A stretch of 64,000 nt of DNA from G963665085 sp963665085 (lineage in GTDB: Bacteria; Bacteroidota; Bacteroidia; Bacteroidales; JAAAOM01): assembly GCA_963665085.2 (NCBI GenBank), contig CAXXXS010000001.1:3286001-3350000 (forward strand). The letters are read 5' to 3'. A model generated the notes under the pieces. That model was not told the DNA's origin. It did no database searches and saw nothing but the letters and a program-made list of their open reading frames with translations. Below, one piece after another: positions 44,419 to 54,111 of the stretch. Both the position numbers and the translations under genes were made by a program. Every line of letters begins with the position of its first letter. Position 1 is the first letter of the stretch.

Positions 44419-47400
44419 TTAACCTAATACAGAATCGATTTTTTCAATTAAGTCTTCTTTTCTGATTGGTTTTGATATGTAATCATCGCATCCGGCTTGC
44501 AATGATTTTTCTCTTTCTCCTTCGAGGGCATAGGCTGTTTGGGCTATAATTTTCACTTCTTTATTAAACAACCGGATCATTTTAGTTGCTTCATAACCAT
44601 TTAATTCTGGTAGTTGAATATCCATTAAGATTAGATTAATATCTTTTTGGGATTTACAGATTTCGACTGCTTCCTTGCCGGTTGAAGCAACAATAATCTC
44701 ATCAGTTACTTTTGTTAATATTGTTTTGAGGTAGAATAAAGAGTTTGGATCGTCTTCAGCAATAAGAATTTTTAGCCTTTTTAATGATTTCCCTTGCCTG
44801 TTTTTTGTGAGATTTTCTTTAACTGCTTGTTCCGCTTCTATATAGTGATTAAATGGAATTGTGAAATAGAAGCTGGAACCCTTGTTTTCTTTAGATTCAA
44901 GCCATATTTTGCCCCCAAGCATTTCAACATAAGACTTTGTTATAGCCAGTCCAAGGCCAGAACCTTGGAATGCCCTTATATCATCAATATCTGCTTGTTC
45001 AAAACGGTTGAAAATTGCATCTTGTCGTTTTTGGGGGATACCTATTCCCTGATCTTCACAATAAAATAGCAATTGGTTTTTCTCCAAAGTATATCCAAAA
45101 TTAATTGTGCCGCTATCTGAATATTTAATAGCATTTTTAACAAGATTCGTTACTATTGATTCAAATTTTGATTCATCGGTTACGATAACCGCCTCATTTT
45201 CATTAAGAGGTATTTGATACTTTAGTTTAAGGTTTTTATTTTCAGCTTCAGGAATAAAAAACTGGCAAATCTCGGAGATTTTATAGTTAAAATTAAATTC
45301 TTTAGGTTTAAATGTTATTTGACCTACTTCAATCTTTGAAATTTCAATGATATCGTTAACCGTGTTTAGCATACGCCTACCACTCTTTTGAATGGCATCG
45401 ATAAATTTCTCTTTTTCTTTACCTGAAAATTTAGGATCCTTCAAAAGGTCACTAAATCCTAGAATACCATTCATTGGTGTACGGATTTCATGACTCATAT
45501 TTGCAAGAAATGAAGATTTGAGTTTATCACTTTCTTCTGCTTTTTCTTTTGAATAGATTAGTTCCTGTTCTGTCTCTTTAAGTTTGCTGATATCCTGGAA
45601 ACTTTCGATAATATAGTTTTTCCCTTTATTTGTTATTGTCTGTGCGTTTTTTAGGATTGGGGTTTTTGTCCCGTTTTTACATTTAATAGTTGTATCCATA
45701 CCAGAAAAAGAACGGACACCTGTTGTCCAGATTGGGCAGTTCTTAGAAGCAGATCCCTTAGGGCAAACCCGATCACATAAGCTGCCTAAAAGTTCTTCCC
45801 GTGTGTATCCTGTTATCTCGCAGGCTTGCTTGTTTACCTGGTGAATAACATAATCTTCTCCAATCATCATAAATCCCCCAGGCATATTATCAAGAATGGT
45901 TTCTAACATATTCCTATGATCAGAGAGCTCATTTTCTATGTTTTTTTTCTCGGTTACATCAAGAATAATCGAATAAATAATTTGTCTTCCGGTAAAATGT
46001 ATTTTCCCACTATATACTTCAACATCCCTTACACTGCCATCTTTTAATCGATGCTGGGATGAATAATGGTTGTTTCCTTTGTTAGATTTTTTTAATATAT
46101 TTTCTACCTGCATGTCATCGAATAATGATAGCTGGCGAACATTCATGCGTATCAATTCTTCTTCTGTATATCCATAGAAATTACATGCTGAATTATTGGC
46201 ATCTAATATGCTCCCTGTTTTTGGATCGACTAATAACATAGAAGAAGCATTATCATAGAATAAGGCTTTATATTGTTTTTCTCCTTCAGTTGCTTTTTCT
46301 TTTGCTTTTTTTAATTGTTCTTGTTTTCTTATTCGATCGATAAAAGAACCTATATGGTTTGCAATAATCTCCAATATTTCAAGATCTTTTGCTGTGTAAG
46401 TGTTTTTATCCCTATAGTCTTGCAATCCCATAACACCAATAAACTCTTTTGTATAAGCATTTATAATGGGTGCCCCCATCCAAACAGGAGATGGCTTGCC
46501 TATAAGCTTGATATAGTTATCTTTTCGGAGTTCTTGTTCAGAGTCTTCGGTTATAATCATTCCCTTACACTTCCTTCGAACTAGGTCTGTCAGGCTTCCA
46601 GACATGTCTTCTTTTATATCTTCTTCGTATTTTTCAAATTCATCTACGTGATAAGTAAAGGAGTATTTATTTATTGGTTTATTATATAATGCAATATAAA
46701 AGTTGTCGGCTGTCATGATGTCCTTTAATCCATTATGGATCTCGGCAATATATTCTTTTAACGAGATTTCTTTTACTGCACTTTCTGAAATTGAAAATAA
46801 TAATTTTTGAATTTGTTCTTGTTTTTTTCTCTCTGTAATATCATCAAGTTGGGCTACTGTCAGTATCTTTCCACCGGAGTCTTCAATTGTTGATGAATTA
46901 ATTTCAAAAATGCGGGTTTTGCCAGTTTTGTTAACTACATTAAATTCATATCGCTGTGGTACGTTTTCCCCCAGTTGTCTTTTATTGAATCTTTCAGTTA
47001 ATAAATCTAAACTCTCCTGATCAAGGAATTCCTGGAAATTATGGTTAATTATTTCAGATTTGGGTCGACGCAGTAACTTTGCTAATGTATCATTAGCAAA
47101 CGTAAATTCCATTTTTTCATTAACAACAAAAATTCCACTTTGTGAATTGTTGATAATTGTATTGAGTTTAATTTCGCTTTCTTTAAGTTTCTGTTCTGCA
47201 ATCTTTCTTTGGGTAATGTCTATTGCAATCCCACGTATTCCAACAATTTTATCTCCATTGTATACAGGATTGTTAAAGAGCTGTAGAAGTTTCTTTTCAC
47301 CGGCCAGGTTTGCTTCATAAATATTTCCAGTATTAGTATCGCCTCTTAGGTTTTTCTGAAAATTGTTCTGTAACCTTTGATAATCATGTTTTGCAATAAT

Positions 47401-48252
47401 ATCTCTTAATGAGATTTTATTTTCGTGAAAGTCCTCAATTTTACGATTTATTTTTTTGAGTACAGCTTCGTTTGCATAAATTAGATTCATGTTAATGTCA
47501 ACCTCAAATATAATTTCGGGTAGGAGGTTTGTAAATTCCATAAATCTCTTCTCTGCCCCTTTACGTCGGGAGATATCCCTTAAAATAACCTGACTTGCTT
47601 TTTTCCCTTCGTATGATATAGGTATTATACTTACTTCAACATCTATATGGCTATTATCTTTTAGTCTGCCAATAGATTCATATTTGTTTGGAGTATCAAC
47701 CCCTGACATTCGTTTTTGGTAGTAGGATAGAACATTTTCGACCTCTGAAGGGGCGACAAAATCAATAAATTGTTTGCCTATTATTTCATCTTCAGTATAT
47801 CCGGATAGTTTTATCAATTGAGGATTTGTGTACTTTATTTTCCCATCCTGAAGAATAAAAATGCTATCGCTGGAGGTTTCTATTAATGTTCGATATTTTA
47901 ATTCGCTTTCACTAAGTTCAAGATAATTTTGCGTGTGGCTGTTTTCCTTAGAAATGACTTTATTGCTATTCGGCAGAAATGTTATTAGTAAATATTTGTT
48001 GCTGATTTTTTTTACTGCTAATTTTCCTGTTAAAGATATGTTGTTGTTAGGGGTAATTGTAACATTTTCATAATCACCTATAACCAGGAATTTTTTCTCA
48101 ATGAATTTTTCAATCTTTTTATTTTTATAGCTTGATGTTGTATGCAACATTTCTTTTGCTTTTTCATTTAAAGCAGCTATCTCAAAATTTTTTATTTTAA
48201 TCAAAAACGCAGGTACAGGGATTAAAGATATAAGTCTCCTCTTCATATTCAA
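44419..48252 (-). CDS. Multi-PAS/GAF hybrid histidine kinase
   Basis: A 1277-residue soluble sensor. Domains in order, by approximate residue: short PAS-like N-terminus (10-110), PAS (115-235), PAS (240-355), PAS (360-480), GAF (500-650, with GKPSPVWMGAPIINAYTKEF), PAS (660-775), PAS with a Cys-rich insert (785-905, CDRVCPKGSASKNCPIW), HisKA with His921 in NMSHEIRTPMN, HATPase_c (DQGIGIP, GSGLGLAITKSY) and REC with Asp1211 in LMDIQLPE. The Cys-rich PAS might hold a metal or redox centre. No membrane helix is evident. No output regulator adjoins the gene, so the phosphorelay partner is elsewhere. Confidence 0.92.
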   Translation of the reverse strand: MNMKRRLISLIPVPAFLIKIKNFEIAALNEKAKEMLHTTSSYKNKKIEKFIEKKFLVIGDYENVTITPNNNISLTGKLAVKKISNKYLLITFLPNSNKVISKENSHTQNYLELSESELKYRTLIETSSDSIFILQDGKIKYTNPQLIKLSGYTEDEIIGKQFIDFVAPSEVENVLSYYQKRMSGVDTPNKYESIGRLKDNSHIDVEVSIIPISYEGKKASQVILRDISRRKGAEKRFMEFTNLLPEIIFEVDINMNLIYANEAVLKKINRKIEDFHENKISLRDIIAKHDYQRLQNNFQKNLRGDTNTGNIYEANLAGEKKLLQLFNNPVYNGDKIVGIRGIAIDITQRKIAEQKLKESEIKLNTIINNSQSGIFVVNEKMEFTFANDTLAKLLRRPKSEIINHNFQEFLDQESLDLLTERFNKRQLGENVPQRYEFNVVNKTGKTRIFEINSSTIEDSGGKILTVAQLDDITERKKQEQIQKLLFSISESAVKEISLKEYIAEIHNGLKDIMTADNFYIALYNKPINKYSFTYHVDEFEKYEEDIKEDMSGSLTDLVRRKCKGMIITEDSEQELRKDNYIKLIGKPSPVWMGAPIINAYTKEFIGVMGLQDYRDKNTYTAKDLEILEIIANHIGSFIDRIRKQEQLKKAKEKATEGEKQYKALFYDNASSMLLVDPKTGSILDANNSACNFYGYTEEELIRMNVRQLSLFDDMQVENILKKSNKGNNHYSSQHRLKDGSVRDVEVYSGKIHFTGRQIIYSIILDVTEKKNIENELSDHRNMLETILDNMPGGFMMIGEDYVIHQVNKQACEITGYTREELLGSLCDRVCPKGSASKNCPIWTTGVRSFSGMDTTIKCKNGTKTPILKNAQTITNKGKNYIIESFQDISKLKETEQELIYSKEKAEESDKLKSSFLANMSHEIRTPMNGILGFSDLLKDPKFSGKEKEKFIDAIQKSGRRMLNTVNDIIEISKIEVGQITFKPKEFNFNYKISEICQFFIPEAENKNLKLKYQIPLNENEAVIVTDESKFESIVTNLVKNAIKYSDSGTINFGYTLEKNQLLFYCEDQGIGIPQKRQDAIFNRFEQADIDDIRAFQGSGLGLAITKSYVEMLGGKIWLESKENKGSSFYFTIPFNHYIEAEQAVKENLTKNRQGKSLKRLKILIAEDDPNSLFYLKTILTKVTDEIIVASTGKEAVEICKSQKDINLILMDIQLPELNGYEATKMIRLFNKEVKIIAQTAYALEGEREKSLQAGCDDYISKPIRKEDLIEKIDSVLG

Positions 48253-48484
48253 ACCACACTAAAATTCTGTAAATATCTATTTTTTTTAACGTTTAACAAG
48301 TATGTTGGGTTTCTTCTTTTACATTGAGATTAATATTCTGAAGACTATCCTTACTTTTTCTTTGATTAAGAGTAACCTTATATTGCTACATGGAATATAA
48401 TTAATTCAATAAAAAATAAGACTTACAATCTTAGAATATCTATTTTCAAAAGAAGTTTAATAAAGCTGGAATCAAACCTACGAA

Positions 48485-49693
48485 TTATTGTTTAATTATT
48501 TTGATGACTTTAAGTTGCTGATTTACCTGTATTTTTAGTAAGTACGTTCCAGGTGAAATTGAATTTCCAAGGTTGTTGGTCCCATCCCAATAAATAAACC
48601 CCAGAGATGTCTCATTTTTTGAAAATGTTTTGATGTTCCTACCCATTATATCAATAATTTCAGCCTTATCGAAAGAATCAAAATTGTTCCATTCAATAGA
48701 TATATATTCGTTAAATGGATTGGGATAAGCATTTAATTCTAATTTGGTGTCAGAAAAATAATTTTCAATGCCTACATATCCTAAATTAAAATAATCTGAG
48801 ATTCCAAATAATATCGAGAAAGCGGTTTTATCATAGAAGCCGGCTGAGGAACAGTTCATATCTTCATATGTTAAAGCCAGGACATTTTCACCATGATTTA
48901 GCCACCACCAGCTTTCCGGATATTGAGTTGGGGTACTGCTTGACCAACTGACATAATACGAGTATGGCTCTATTCCTTCTAAGAAATGGCTTCGGGTCGA
49001 TTCGATATACGTTTCCTCTAAAATAGCATAATTGGGAGAAGTGCCATTTTCGTGATGATAGACAAAATAGCGTTTGCAGGCATAAGCAGAATGCATGTTT
49101 AAAGCAATTTCTATAGGATTGTTATCTTGCATTAAATCGTTGAACCTGCTACGCAGTCTAACAACTTCTATCTCCGGAGTTTCATTGCTCCAATTGCTTT
49201 CTATATCAATGCTGTTGGCATTCTCTCGTGCATACTCAAGTTCGACACCATCAGGATTATACATAGGGATGATGTTAAAAATACAATATTCCCGTAAGTA
49301 TCCACCTATTTTACTGTCAGACAAGAGATAATTAATAATCTCATCAGTAACCCAGAAGGATTGAACTTCGCCCGGATGTGTCCTGGCATGAATGTATATA
49401 CGGTGTTTTGATGAATTATCAACAGAAGGATCCGTAATTGATAATTCATATATCTCACGACCTTGCGTACTTTCACCGATAGATTCAATTTCAACATAAT
49501 CACTTAATTCCCAAATAGAGATATCATTTAATAAGCTGTCGTAGTTGTAGCCCCAGTAATCACCAGTATATGATTTTAAATCCAAAGACGGGGTTCCGCA
49601 TTTATCGTTTTCAGGATAAATGTTGAGTTGCCCGTAGCTGACAAATAGATTGAATAGGTTAATTATTATAATTGTAAATAGTTTATGTTTCAT
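48485..49693 (-). CDS. Secreted M14 zinc carboxypeptidase with type IX sorting tail
   Basis: A 402-residue secreted peptidase. The signal peptide ends FVSYGQ (about 22). The M14 domain has the zinc motif H-x-x-E in ARTHPGEVQSFW, a downstream His in LNMHSAY and the catalytic Glu in ALTYEDMN. Substrate-pocket residues follow MYNPDGVELEYAREN, which is typical of M14. The last 80 residues are a type A T9SS sorting domain: LNAYPNPFNEYISIEW, IIDIMGRNIKTF and GTYLLKIQVNQQLKVIKIIK. The protein should be exported by the Por machinery and attached to the surface or released. It implies a type IX system elsewhere in the genome. It is transcribed alone. Confidence 0.92.
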   Translation of the reverse strand: MKHKLFTIIIINLFNLFVSYGQLNIYPENDKCGTPSLDLKSYTGDYWGYNYDSLLNDISIWELSDYVEIESIGESTQGREIYELSITDPSVDNSSKHRIYIHARTHPGEVQSFWVTDEIINYLLSDSKIGGYLREYCIFNIIPMYNPDGVELEYARENANSIDIESNWSNETPEIEVVRLRSRFNDLMQDNNPIEIALNMHSAYACKRYFVYHHENGTSPNYAILEETYIESTRSHFLEGIEPYSYYVSWSSSTPTQYPESWWWLNHGENVLALTYEDMNCSSAGFYDKTAFSILFGISDYFNLGYVGIENYFSDTKLELNAYPNPFNEYISIEWNNFDSFDKAEIIDIMGRNIKTFSKNETSLGFIYWDGTNNLGNSISPGTYLLKIQVNQQLKVIKIIKQ

Positions 49694-50138
49694 GTTAAAT
49701 TTATTCTGTTTTTTAATACTGTTTAGTTTGTTTGTTTAACGCAAATAAATAAGATTTGTTAGGATTGATTGTTGATTCATGCTAATAAAAACAAATACTT
49801 TTTTGAGTATATGTGGATAAAAAACCAGAAAGAATTTGTTGTTCTTAAATATTGAAATAAGATTAAGTCTTAAATCATTCAATTGAGTTGTGATTATCCT
49901 TATAAATCTTATTAGCGTTGATTAATGATTATTTTAAAATGTATTTGGAAGGGGAATCTATTTAAAAAAATGTAGGTATGTTAGATTAGGAATTAGAAAT
50001 TCTAACCGAGGTGTTAACAGGATTCACTGCTTGTTAAGTTTAATTTTATGTCTTACTTTTGAAAGGAGTAAACTATTAAGATGATAAATAAAGAATGATT
50101 TAATAGAAATACAGGGGTATTAAATTAATAATATTAAA
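49694..50138. other. Divergent intergenic region
   Basis: Divergent region between the M14 peptidase and the ABM monooxygenase. It is AT-rich and holds one good promoter for the rightward gene (50031-50061) but no other feature I can support. Confidence 0.4.
50031..50061 (+). promoter_or_regulatory. Promoter of the ABM monooxygenase gene
   Basis: TTG (50031-50033), a 20-base spacer and TACTTTTG (50054-50061) match the Bacteroidota consensus. The 5 prime leader would be about 70 bases. Confidence 0.6.
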
Positions 50139-50498
50139 ATGAAAAAAGTATTGTTTGTACTACTGGTATTATGCTTATCAATAAGCATTAATGCTCAGGA
50201 AAAAGAATTAGAAACTATGAAAAAAGTTGTTATAGCTAGACTTAATGTAAAATCAGATGCAGTAGATCAATTCCTTCAATCTGCAGAAATAATAGTAAAC
50301 AAAACACGTAAAGAAGAAGGTTGTATTACTTACATTTTATATAAAAGTAGTTTTAGCCCGGAGAATGAATTTATCTTCTATGAAGAATATAAAGATCAAC
50401 AGGCGTTAAATGTCCATAATAACTCAGAATATTTAGCAAATTTTTTAAAACAAGTAACTCCTATGTTAACATCAGAGCCAATCGTCGATAATTTTTAA
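50139..50498 (+). CDS. Secreted antibiotic biosynthesis monooxygenase (ABM) protein
   Basis: A 119-residue protein with a signal peptide ending SINAQE (about 20). The ABM domain follows: KKVVIARLNVKSDAVDQFLQ, TRKEEGCITYILYKS and EFIFYEEYKDQQALNVHNNS, the usual pattern of YgiN-like quinol monooxygenases, which fold as a ferredoxin-like dimer. Export to the periplasm is unusual for the E. coli type but common in Bacteroidota. Cofactor and substrate are not visible. It is followed by 215 bases and then the LytS kinase, with which it may or may not be linked. Confidence 0.88.
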   Translation: MKKVLFVLLVLCLSISINAQEKELETMKKVVIARLNVKSDAVDQFLQSAEIIVNKTRKEEGCITYILYKSSFSPENEFIFYEEYKDQQALNVHNNSEYLANFLKQVTPMLTSEPIVDNF

Positions 50499-50713
50499 AA
50501 TATAAAATGCTAATGAATCACCTATATAGGAGGTGTCAATATTTATAATATAATTCTTAATAGTCAAATAAGTTTTCTTCCAAATTTTGCAAGCATATTA
50601 ATAATTATTATGGCTTGGCGATGGGTTGTGATTGGAGTCGATATGAAAAAAATCTGTAAATAATAAAATTATTATTCAATTTGTTATTGTATGATATCAA
50701 ATTCGGTATAAAG

Positions 50714-51769
50714 ATGATTAATTCAGATATATATAATAAGAAACGGAATTTCTTTATAATAGCTATATTAATTTCGTTTTTGGTAAGCATTATTGAGAGT
50801 TTACCCATGTTAATTTTTTATGTTAAGGGATGGGTATATCCAATTGAAGTAAATATTTTTAACATAGGTTCTGGATTAAGTCTTGTTATTTGGCAAATAT
50901 TTGTTTTTATCAATATCCAAATTTCTTTTTTTGTTAATTATTTAATATTAAAACCTTTTGATATTGATGAAAAAAGGAAAAGGTTTAAGGTTCTTATTTC
51001 TTTAGTTACTTCTATTGCAATTTTTTTTCTGATTGCTATTTCTATTAGTGTGTTTACTAATTTTCCGGATCACGTAGTTTATGGGGCTAATTTCGCACGA
51101 AGTTTAGTTGTAAATTCAATTGCTCTTTCATTTACAAATTTTACTCGAATTAATTTTAAGGCATATACAATTAAACTTGAAAATGAAATATTAAAAAAGG
51201 AAAAAATTAAAGGTCAGTATGAAACGCTAAAGAATGAAGTAAGTCCTCACTTTCTTTTTAATTCATTAAGTGTACTACAAGGGCTTGTTAATAACGATAA
51301 AGATAAGGCTAATGAGTATATTAAACATTTGTCAAATTTATTAAGAACTACACTTGAGAGTAACCAGAAAAAATTCATTACTATTTTGGAAGAATTGGAA
51401 TTGGCAAAAGCGTATGTTTTTTTATTAGAAATGCGTTATGGGAAAAATTTAAATATTAACGTCGATATACCCGATAGTTTTAACTTTCATCTTATTCCAC
51501 CACTTACAATTCAAACACTAATTGAAAATGCAGTGAAACATAATGAGATAAGTAAGAAAAATCCTTTAAAAATAGACGTTGGAATAAATGAAAATGGACA
51601 GTTGCGTGTTTTAAATAAAATTCAAAAGAAACGAACTTCAGAACCATCGTTAGGAGTTGGTTTACCAAATCTTTCTAAGCGCTTTCAACTTCTTGTTGGG
51701 AAAGATATACAGATTTATGATGATCAGGAAAAATTTTATGTTGACTTACCACTTGAAAAGAATAATTAA
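50714..51769 (+). CDS. LytS-type sensor histidine kinase
   Basis: From ATG 50714 the kinase has 351 residues (a TTG start at 50681 is possible). Four hydrophobic helices occupy about residues 13-160 (FFIIAILISFLVSIIESLPM, VLISLVTSIAIFFLIAISIS). The cytoplasmic part carries the His_kinase motif NEVSPHFLFNSLSVLQGL with His179 as phosphoacceptor, followed by a short HATPase domain (LIPPLTIQTLIENAVKHNE, GVGLPNLSKRFQLL). No periplasmic sensor domain is evident, so it may sense membrane or transporter state. Its stop overlaps the response regulator start by one base. Confidence 0.92.
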   Translation: MINSDIYNKKRNFFIIAILISFLVSIIESLPMLIFYVKGWVYPIEVNIFNIGSGLSLVIWQIFVFINIQISFFVNYLILKPFDIDEKRKRFKVLISLVTSIAIFFLIAISISVFTNFPDHVVYGANFARSLVVNSIALSFTNFTRINFKAYTIKLENEILKKEKIKGQYETLKNEVSPHFLFNSLSVLQGLVNNDKDKANEYIKHLSNLLRTTLESNQKKFITILEELELAKAYVFLLEMRYGKNLNINVDIPDSFNFHLIPPLTIQTLIENAVKHNEISKKNPLKIDVGINENGQLRVLNKIQKKRTSEPSLGVGLPNLSKRFQLLVGKDIQIYDDQEKFYVDLPLEKNN

Positions 51770-52527
51770 TGGATGCTGTTATTATTGAAGATGAAGAAAT
51801 TAATGCGCAAAATCTAATATCCTATTTAGATGAGATAGGCGGTATAAGTGTACTTTGTGTGTTAGATTCTATAGCTGAGTCCGTTGATTGGTTTCAATCA
51901 AATTCGTTTCCTGATATTGTTTTTATGGATATTCATTTAGCTGATGGTTCTGCATTCGAGATTTTTGAACATGTGACAATTGATTGTCCCATAATTTTTA
52001 CGACTGCTTACAACGATTATGCTCTCAAGGCTTTTGATGTTAGCAGTATAGATTATTTATTAAAACCCTTGGACATCGACAGGGTTCGAAAATCTCTGTC
52101 CAAATATCAAAAATTGACTTCACATAAAGATGAACCAACAAACATAAAAGAACTCCTAAATGCCTTTAAACAAAAAAAAGAATTCAAACAAACACTCTTA
52201 ATACCACAAAAAGGAGATAAATTAATTCCTTTATCAGTAGATGATATAGCTTTTATAAATATAGAAGATAAGATAACAAAGATTTTTACAATCAATGGGC
52301 AACATTTTGTGTGGGACAAAACGCTGGATGAGATCTTTGTTTCACTGGAACCAGATAAATTTTTTAGGGCAAACAGGCAATATATCATTTCACATCAATC
52401 AATTAAGGATATAAACCAATGGTTTAATAATCGTCTGTTAATTAATCTAAAAATACCAACACCTTCTAAAATAATTATAAGCAGGGCCAAAACCTCAGAA
52501 TTTGTTGATTGGTTCACAAAAAATTAG
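51769..52527 (+). CDS. LytTR-family response regulator
   Basis: A 252-residue two-domain regulator. The receiver domain (about 1-118) has acidic IIEDEEI, phosphoacceptor Asp54 in FMDIHLADG, Thr in FTTAYNDYALKAF and Lys in YLLKPLD. The LytTR DNA-binding domain covers about 150-250 (IPQKGDKLIPLSVDDIAFIN, FFRANRQYIISHQSIKDINQ). It is directly coupled to LytS. Target sites are not identified, but the MacAB-TolC operon 0.8 kb downstream is a plausible candidate because LytTR pairs commonly adjoin the transporter they control. This is inference. Confidence 0.93.
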   Translation: MDAVIIEDEEINAQNLISYLDEIGGISVLCVLDSIAESVDWFQSNSFPDIVFMDIHLADGSAFEIFEHVTIDCPIIFTTAYNDYALKAFDVSSIDYLLKPLDIDRVRKSLSKYQKLTSHKDEPTNIKELLNAFKQKKEFKQTLLIPQKGDKLIPLSVDDIAFINIEDKITKIFTINGQHFVWDKTLDEIFVSLEPDKFFRANRQYIISHQSIKDINQWFNNRLLINLKIPTPSKIIISRAKTSEFVDWFTKN

Positions 52528-53309
52528 TCTTCTCTCCTTTTTGAATTGATAATGTTTTTTTTAAACATAAAATGGTTTAATTCCCCGACCCTCTGAGTCT
52601 GCAATTTTTTGTGCCCTTTGGGACTATCTGGTAATAGGCAGGCACTTTAGTGCCTGTGAAGCATCCGTATATTATCCCTTCAGGCCGTAGGCTTAGAATG
52701 AATCATTGTGCGTGGCTTCATTCTATCCCTAACGTGATGAGTGAGAGGTTTGCATTTTGCAACAGGCATTGAAATGCCTGTCTAATACAATTCTGTCCCT
52801 CCGAGACGTAGGAGATCTAAAATTTAAAAATGCGAATTTGATTTCTTAGAGGCTTGCAAACAAAAAAAATGACTTATGTGTAAAGAGTACGTTACAAGGA
52901 GGCTTATTATACTTCGATGTAGCAACACAGGTACGCCCCTTTTGAAGGAGGGTGTCCAAAAACTCTATTAACAAAGACATCTCGACTTCGCTCGATGTGA
53001 CAAACTACTGATATTCAAGGTCACTTCGAGCGGATTCGAGAACATTTTTATTGAAAGACAGACTTTTGGGACAGCCTCTTTAGGAGGTCAATTTAGTAAA
53101 TCCAAGTAAAAGAATAATTACTTCAGTTTCAAATACTATAAAATATTGAGTTTTAATATCTGAACTCACACCAATTAATTTCAGATCCCGATTCTGATAA
53201 TTCAAATCCCATTTACAACAGTTCAATCTGATTTTTGATAGCCTAGCTCCCTTCTGTATGTAAATTTACATAAAAGTTGTTGTTGTTCAGTTGTTTAAAT
53301 GAGTGTAAG
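52528..53309. other. Repeat-rich non-coding region
   Basis: No gene. It holds several dispersed elements: the hairpin aggcactttagtgcct (52638-52653), a tccctaacg-type tail ending near 52734, the acaggcattgaaat repeat copy 2 (52736-52800), gtcacttcgagcggattcga (53020-53039) and a fragment tttaggaggtcaattta (53079-53095) of the CCTCCTAAATCC family. It looks like an accumulation of repeat remnants between the two-component pair and the efflux operon. Confidence 0.5.
52736..52800. repeat. Dispersed repeat, copy 2 (acaggcattgaaat family)
   Basis: Matches 122-184: gatgagtgagaggtttgcat, then tttgcaacaggcattgaaat, then gcctgtctaatacaattctg and tcc. In this copy the hairpin acaggcat/atgcctgt is perfect; in the other copy it has a mismatch. 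Confidence 0.65.
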
Positions 53310-54083
53310 GTGAAAAGAGAAGTTTTAATAATAAGCATGGTTATAACAGTATTTTCTGTTGTGCTATTATTAATCCTGAGAAAACCAGGAAATAATAACT
53401 GCACCCAAAATAAAGCGAAGACTGAAAATTTATCAGGAGAAGAAATTATAGAACATTTTATTACAGCATTAGGAGGTCGGGAAGCGATAAGTCAGACAAA
53501 TTCCTTGTATGTAGAAAGTTATTCAGAGATAATGGGAGCGAAGACAAAAACAATAACCTCAATTTTGAATGGGAAAGGATTTAGAAAAGATAGGTATGTT
53601 AAGAGAGACACGTCGATAACCTGTTTAAATGATGAAGGAGGATGGTTTTATGAGTCCAGATCTGGACAGGGACTTCAAATCATGGAGAAGAGTAAATATG
53701 AGGCAGAGCGAAATCAGATTTATTTAGGCAGCCCTTTTATCAATTATAAAGAGTTAGGTAGTACAATCGAGTTCCTGGGAACAGAGAAATTAGGTGATGT
53801 CATCACATATAAAGTTAAAATGAGAATGTTCAACGGAGATGAAGTTAACTACTTCTTTGATATATCAACTAACCTTTTGATACAGGAAATAAAGGAGATG
53901 GAAATAAATGGAAATAGAACCGAAGTTGTTATTAGTTATTCAAATTACAAAAGACTTAAAAATGGTTTTTTGATGCCTTTTACCTATGAAATAAATATGG
54001 GGATGGGAATATCAATGAAAATGGATGCAGAAAAGGCAATTGCAGGTATGCCCATTAATAGTATGAGATTTTTAAAGCTTTGA
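53310..54083 (+). CDS. LolA-like (outer-membrane lipoprotein-sorting type) protein
   Basis: From the GTG at 53310 the protein has 257 residues; a TTG at 53277 and an ATG at 53337 are alternative starts. I chose GTG because it gives a basic N-terminus ahead of the membrane anchor (IISMVITVFSVVLLLILR). The mature part has the LolA/LolB-like beta pattern: EEIIEHFITALGGREAISQT, FRKDRYVKRDTSITC and VVISYSNYKRLKNGFLMPFT. Such proteins are annotated as lipoprotein-sorting-like but probably bind lipids or other hydrophobic ligands. It lies 28 bases upstream of the TolC gene and so is likely part of the efflux operon. Confidence 0.75.
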   Translation: MKREVLIISMVITVFSVVLLLILRKPGNNNCTQNKAKTENLSGEEIIEHFITALGGREAISQTNSLYVESYSEIMGAKTKTITSILNGKGFRKDRYVKRDTSITCLNDEGGWFYESRSGQGLQIMEKSKYEAERNQIYLGSPFINYKELGSTIEFLGTEKLGDVITYKVKMRMFNGDEVNYFFDISTNLLIQEIKEMEINGNRTEVVISYSNYKRLKNGFLMPFTYEINMGMGISMKMDAEKAIAGMPINSMRFLKL

Positions 54084-54111
54084 AATATATAATGTTAGAA
54101 AAAAGAAAATT

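Noticed and set aside
44182..44427. Plus-strand frame overlapping the RsmI-like gene
   Set aside because: Out-of-frame shadow of the conserved methyltransferase.
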